A DNA stretch of 64,000 nucleotides from Methylibium sp965279545 (GTDB lineage: Bacteria > Pseudomonadota > Gammaproteobacteria > Burkholderiales > Burkholderiaceae_C). A model generated the notes under the pieces. It had not been told where the DNA came from. It ran no database searches and saw only the letters and a program-made list of their open reading frames with translations. A program made the translations under genes and the position numbers. Shown in pieces: positions 61,989 through 64,000 of this stretch (position 1 is the first letter of the stretch; each line of letters opens with the position of its first letter). The DNA lies in contig NZ_OZ257250.1 of NCBI RefSeq assembly GCF_965279545.1, forward strand, positions 2,170,001-2,234,000, written 5' to 3'.

Positions 61989-62336
61989 TCAGTGACAGGC
62001 GCACGACGTGCCGCAACCGCCCGCGGCCGAGGCGGAAGCCGACGCCGCAGGGCCCGCATCACTGCCGCCACCGCTGCCGGTGGCGGGCGCGGCAGGTGCC
62101 GCAGCGGCGGCACTGTCCGTCTTGGGTGCAACGGCGCTCGCAGCGGGCTGGGCCCCGTTGCGGAAATCGGTGGCATACCAACCCGAGCCCTTGAGCTGGA
62201 AGCCCGCGGCGGTGAGTTGCTTCTTGTAGGCGCTGGCCCCGCACGCAGGACAGACGGTGAGCAGCGGATCGGAAATCTTCTGCAGCACGTCCTTCGCATG
62301 GCCGCAAGACTCGCAGCGATAAGCGTAGATCGGCAT
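61989..62336 (-). CDS. FmdB-family zinc-ribbon protein
   Basis: A 115-residue protein. An N-terminal zinc ribbon has CESCG and CPACG (cysteines at about 9, 12, 30 and 33), starting MPIYAYRCESCGHAKDVLQK. The middle KGSGWYATDF is also FmdB-like. The C-terminal half is an Ala/Pro/Ser-rich tail ending GCGTSCACH, with cysteines that could bind metal. FmdB proteins were proposed as regulators, but the function is not known. It is upstream of DUF502 on the same strand. Confidence 0.88.
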   Translation of the reverse strand: MPIYAYRCESCGHAKDVLQKISDPLLTVCPACGASAYKKQLTAAGFQLKGSGWYATDFRNGAQPAASAVAPKTDSAAAAAPAAPATGSGGGSDAGPAASASASAAGGCGTSCACH

Positions 62337-62475
62337 GGCTAAGCCCTTGATTCGAAAAGCAGAATTGTAAAGGCCGCAGGGCACGGCCGAGCCGGCTGGC
62401 GCCTCGGGCGCGCGGACCAGCGATGCCATGGCGCCAGCCGTGGCGGTTTCCGAGGGCTCCCGGCGCGCGCGCCGA

Positions 62476-64000
62476 TCATCCCCGCCAGTGCTGCCAGATC
62501 TGCGTGGCGAGCAGGCCCAGGAGGAAGCCCGCACCGGCGTAGAGCGCGGCCTGCAGCAGGCGGTTGGTGCGACGCTGCTCGACCAGCAGGGCGCTCAGCA
62601 GCGCGCCCGACTCAGCGTCGCTGCGGCCGGCGGCGCCGGTCCGAGCCTGTGCCGCGAGCGCGTCGTGCAGCAGTCTCGGCAACTCGGGCAGCATCTTCGC
62701 GTAGCGCGGTGCCTCGTCCTTGAGGCGCTCCAGCAGACCGCGCCAGCCGATCTGCTCGTCCATCCAGCGCTCGAGGAAAGGTTTGGCCGTGCTCCACAGG
62801 TCGAGTTCGGGGTCGAGCTGGCGCCCCAGACCTTCGACGTTGAGCAGCGTCTTCTGCAGGAGCACCAGTTGCGGCTGGATCTCGACATTGAAACGGCGCG
62901 ACGTCTGGAACAGGCGCAACAGCACCTGACCGAGCGAGATTTCCTTCAGCGGCCGGTCGAAGTAAGGCTCGCAGCAGGCTCGGACCGCCCCTTCGAGTTC
63001 GTCGATGCGGGTGCCGCCCGGCACCCAGCCGGACTCCAGGTGCAATTCGGCCACGCGCTTGTAGTCACGGCGGAAGAAGGCGATGAAGTTCTGGGCCAGG
63101 TAGTCCTTGTCGGACTCCGTCAGCGTGCCGATGATCCCGAAATCGAGCGCGATGTAGCGCCCGAAGGTCTCCGGCGCGAGGCTGACCTGGATGTTGCCGG
63201 GGTGCATGTCGGCGTGGAAGAAGCCGTCGCGGAACACCTGCGTGAAGAAGATCGTCACGCCGTCCCGCGCGAGCTTCTTGAAATCCACGCCGGCCTCGAC
63301 CAGCCTGGCCGTGTGGCTGATCGGCACGCCCTTCATGCGCTCCATGACTATCACACCCGACGTGCAGAAATCCCACACCATCTCGGGCACCATCACGAGA
63401 TCCAGACCGGCCATGTTGCGGCGCAACTGCGCGGCGTTCGCCGCCTCGCGCACCAGGTCCAGTTCATCGTGCAGGTATTTGTCGAATTCAGCCACCACCT
63501 CGCGCGGTTTGAGGCGCCTGCCATCGGCCGAGTAGCGATCGACCCAGCCGGCCAGCACGCGCAGCAGATCCAGGTCTGCATCGATGACCTGCAGCACGGC
63601 GGGGCGCAGCACCTTGACCGCCACTTCGCGGCCATCGTTCAACACTGCGAAATGCACCTGCGCGATCGATGCGCTGGCCACCGGCTCGCGCTCGAAACTG
63701 GCGAACAGCTGGTCCAGCGGCCGACCGAATGCAGCCTCCACCAGCGCCATGGCCTGTTCGGCGGGGAAAGGCGGCACGTCGTCCTGCAGCTTGGCCAGTT
63801 CGTCGGCCACGTCGATGGGCAACAGGTCGCGGCGGGTCGACAGCACCTGGCCGAACTTGACGAAAATGGGACCAAGCCGCTCGAGGGCCACGCGCAGCCG
63901 CGCACCTCGGGGTGCATCGAGGCGCCGCCCGATCGCGATGAGCCGCGCCAGACCGCGAATCCAGCGCTGACTGAAGCTGGACAGCGCGAGTTCGTCGAGC
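62476..64000 (-). CDS. ubiB: UbiB-type atypical kinase for ubiquinone synthesis (partial)
   Basis: The gene runs off the right edge; about 508 codons are present and roughly 20 residues of the N-terminus are missing. The KxGQ motif is in FVKFGQVLSTRRDLLP, the alanine-rich loop ASASIAQVHF is present, and kinase-like HADMHPGNI and LDFGIIG follow. Two hydrophobic segments near the C-terminus (LLQAALYAGAGFLLGLLATQ) fit the membrane anchors of UbiB. UbiB is an ATPase/kinase-like factor needed for CoQ extraction or hydroxylation. Confidence 0.93.
   Translation of the reverse strand, partial: LDELALSSFSQRWIRGLARLIAIGRRLDAPRGARLRVALERLGPIFVKFGQVLSTRRDLLPIDVADELAKLQDDVPPFPAEQAMALVEAAFGRPLDQLFASFEREPVASASIAQVHFAVLNDGREVAVKVLRPAVLQVIDADLDLLRVLAGWVDRYSADGRRLKPREVVAEFDKYLHDELDLVREAANAAQLRRNMAGLDLVMVPEMVWDFCTSGVIVMERMKGVPISHTARLVEAGVDFKKLARDGVTIFFTQVFRDGFFHADMHPGNIQVSLAPETFGRYIALDFGIIGTLTESDKDYLAQNFIAFFRRDYKRVAELHLESGWVPGGTRIDELEGAVRACCEPYFDRPLKEISLGQVLLRLFQTSRRFNVEIQPQLVLLQKTLLNVEGLGRQLDPELDLWSTAKPFLERWMDEQIGWRGLLERLKDEAPRYAKMLPELPRLLHDALAAQARTGAAGRSDAESGALLSALLVEQRRTNRLLQAALYAGAGFLLGLLATQIWQHWRG

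Overview
The window is GC-rich chromosomal DNA from a betaproteobacterium. It is most likely from the order Burkholderiales, in the Rubrivivax/Methylibium/Leptothrix neighbourhood. This rests on the protein sequences and on gene order: rpsP-rimM-trmD-rplS followed by a CoA-type Nudix gene, argH divergent from an AlgZ/AlgR pair, ftsK-lolA-rarA, aspS-nudB-clsB and ubiB. The species is not determined. Coding density is very high. Many neighbours overlap by 1 or 4 bases (ATGA, GTGA, TGATG), and no gap between genes exceeds 300 bases.

Layout. 1-5.1 kb: end-truncated livH, then rarA, lolA and ftsK on the minus strand. 5.1-7.6 kb: a Crp/Fnr-type regulator divergent from trxB, then rpmB-rpmG. 7.7-13.7 kb: a membrane fatty-acid desaturase, an RsmB-type rRNA methylase, the AlgR/AlgZ-type two-component pair and argH. 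13.8-17.9 kb: a CobD/CbiB-like protein, a CoA pyrophosphatase and the rplS-trmD-rimM-rpsP ribosomal operon. 18-22.8 kb: an acetyltransferase, a TM2-like protein, matB with a crotonase, a TauE exporter and DUF1841. 22.8-26.5 kb: an orphan oligopeptide-type binding protein, an HD-GYP protein and a cytochrome c4. 26.6-35.9 kb: a co-directional run of MoxR ATPase, two small genes, a VWA protein, tamA and tamB. 35.9-37.6 kb: tRNA-Arg(CCT) followed by a LysR/tautomerase divergon and a gene remnant, possibly imported. 37.6-44.8 kb: a split iron-type ABC transporter with a Fur-like box, ctpA, moeB, a LOG protein and arginase.

45.0-49.0 kb is the clearest accessory region. It holds a low-GC polytopic membrane protein, a HAD-UbiA fusion resembling phosphoribosyl-polyprenol synthases, an extended-SDR epimerase and an SMR-type small transporter. 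Together they could make, flip and transfer a polyprenyl-phosphate-linked pentose. 49.1-52.1 kb: a tightly overlapping DUF429/YkvA/thermonuclease operon and an AsmA-like protein. 52.1-55.3 kb: a DMT transporter and a TonB-dependent receptor. 55.4-59.3 kb: a folE-BLUF pair (blue-light sensor beside GTP cyclohydrolase I), then clsB, an EEP hydrolase and nudB. 59.4-64 kb: aspS, DUF502, an FmdB-type zinc ribbon and ubiB, which runs off the window.

Most of the window is conserved housekeeping content. The regions worth a second look are the lipid-linked sugar cassette, the folE-BLUF operon, the predicted nuclease operon, the Fur-box divergon without its binding protein, and the tRNA-Arg with a mismatched acceptor stem next to possibly imported DNA. 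No CRISPR array, insertion sequence or prophage was seen.
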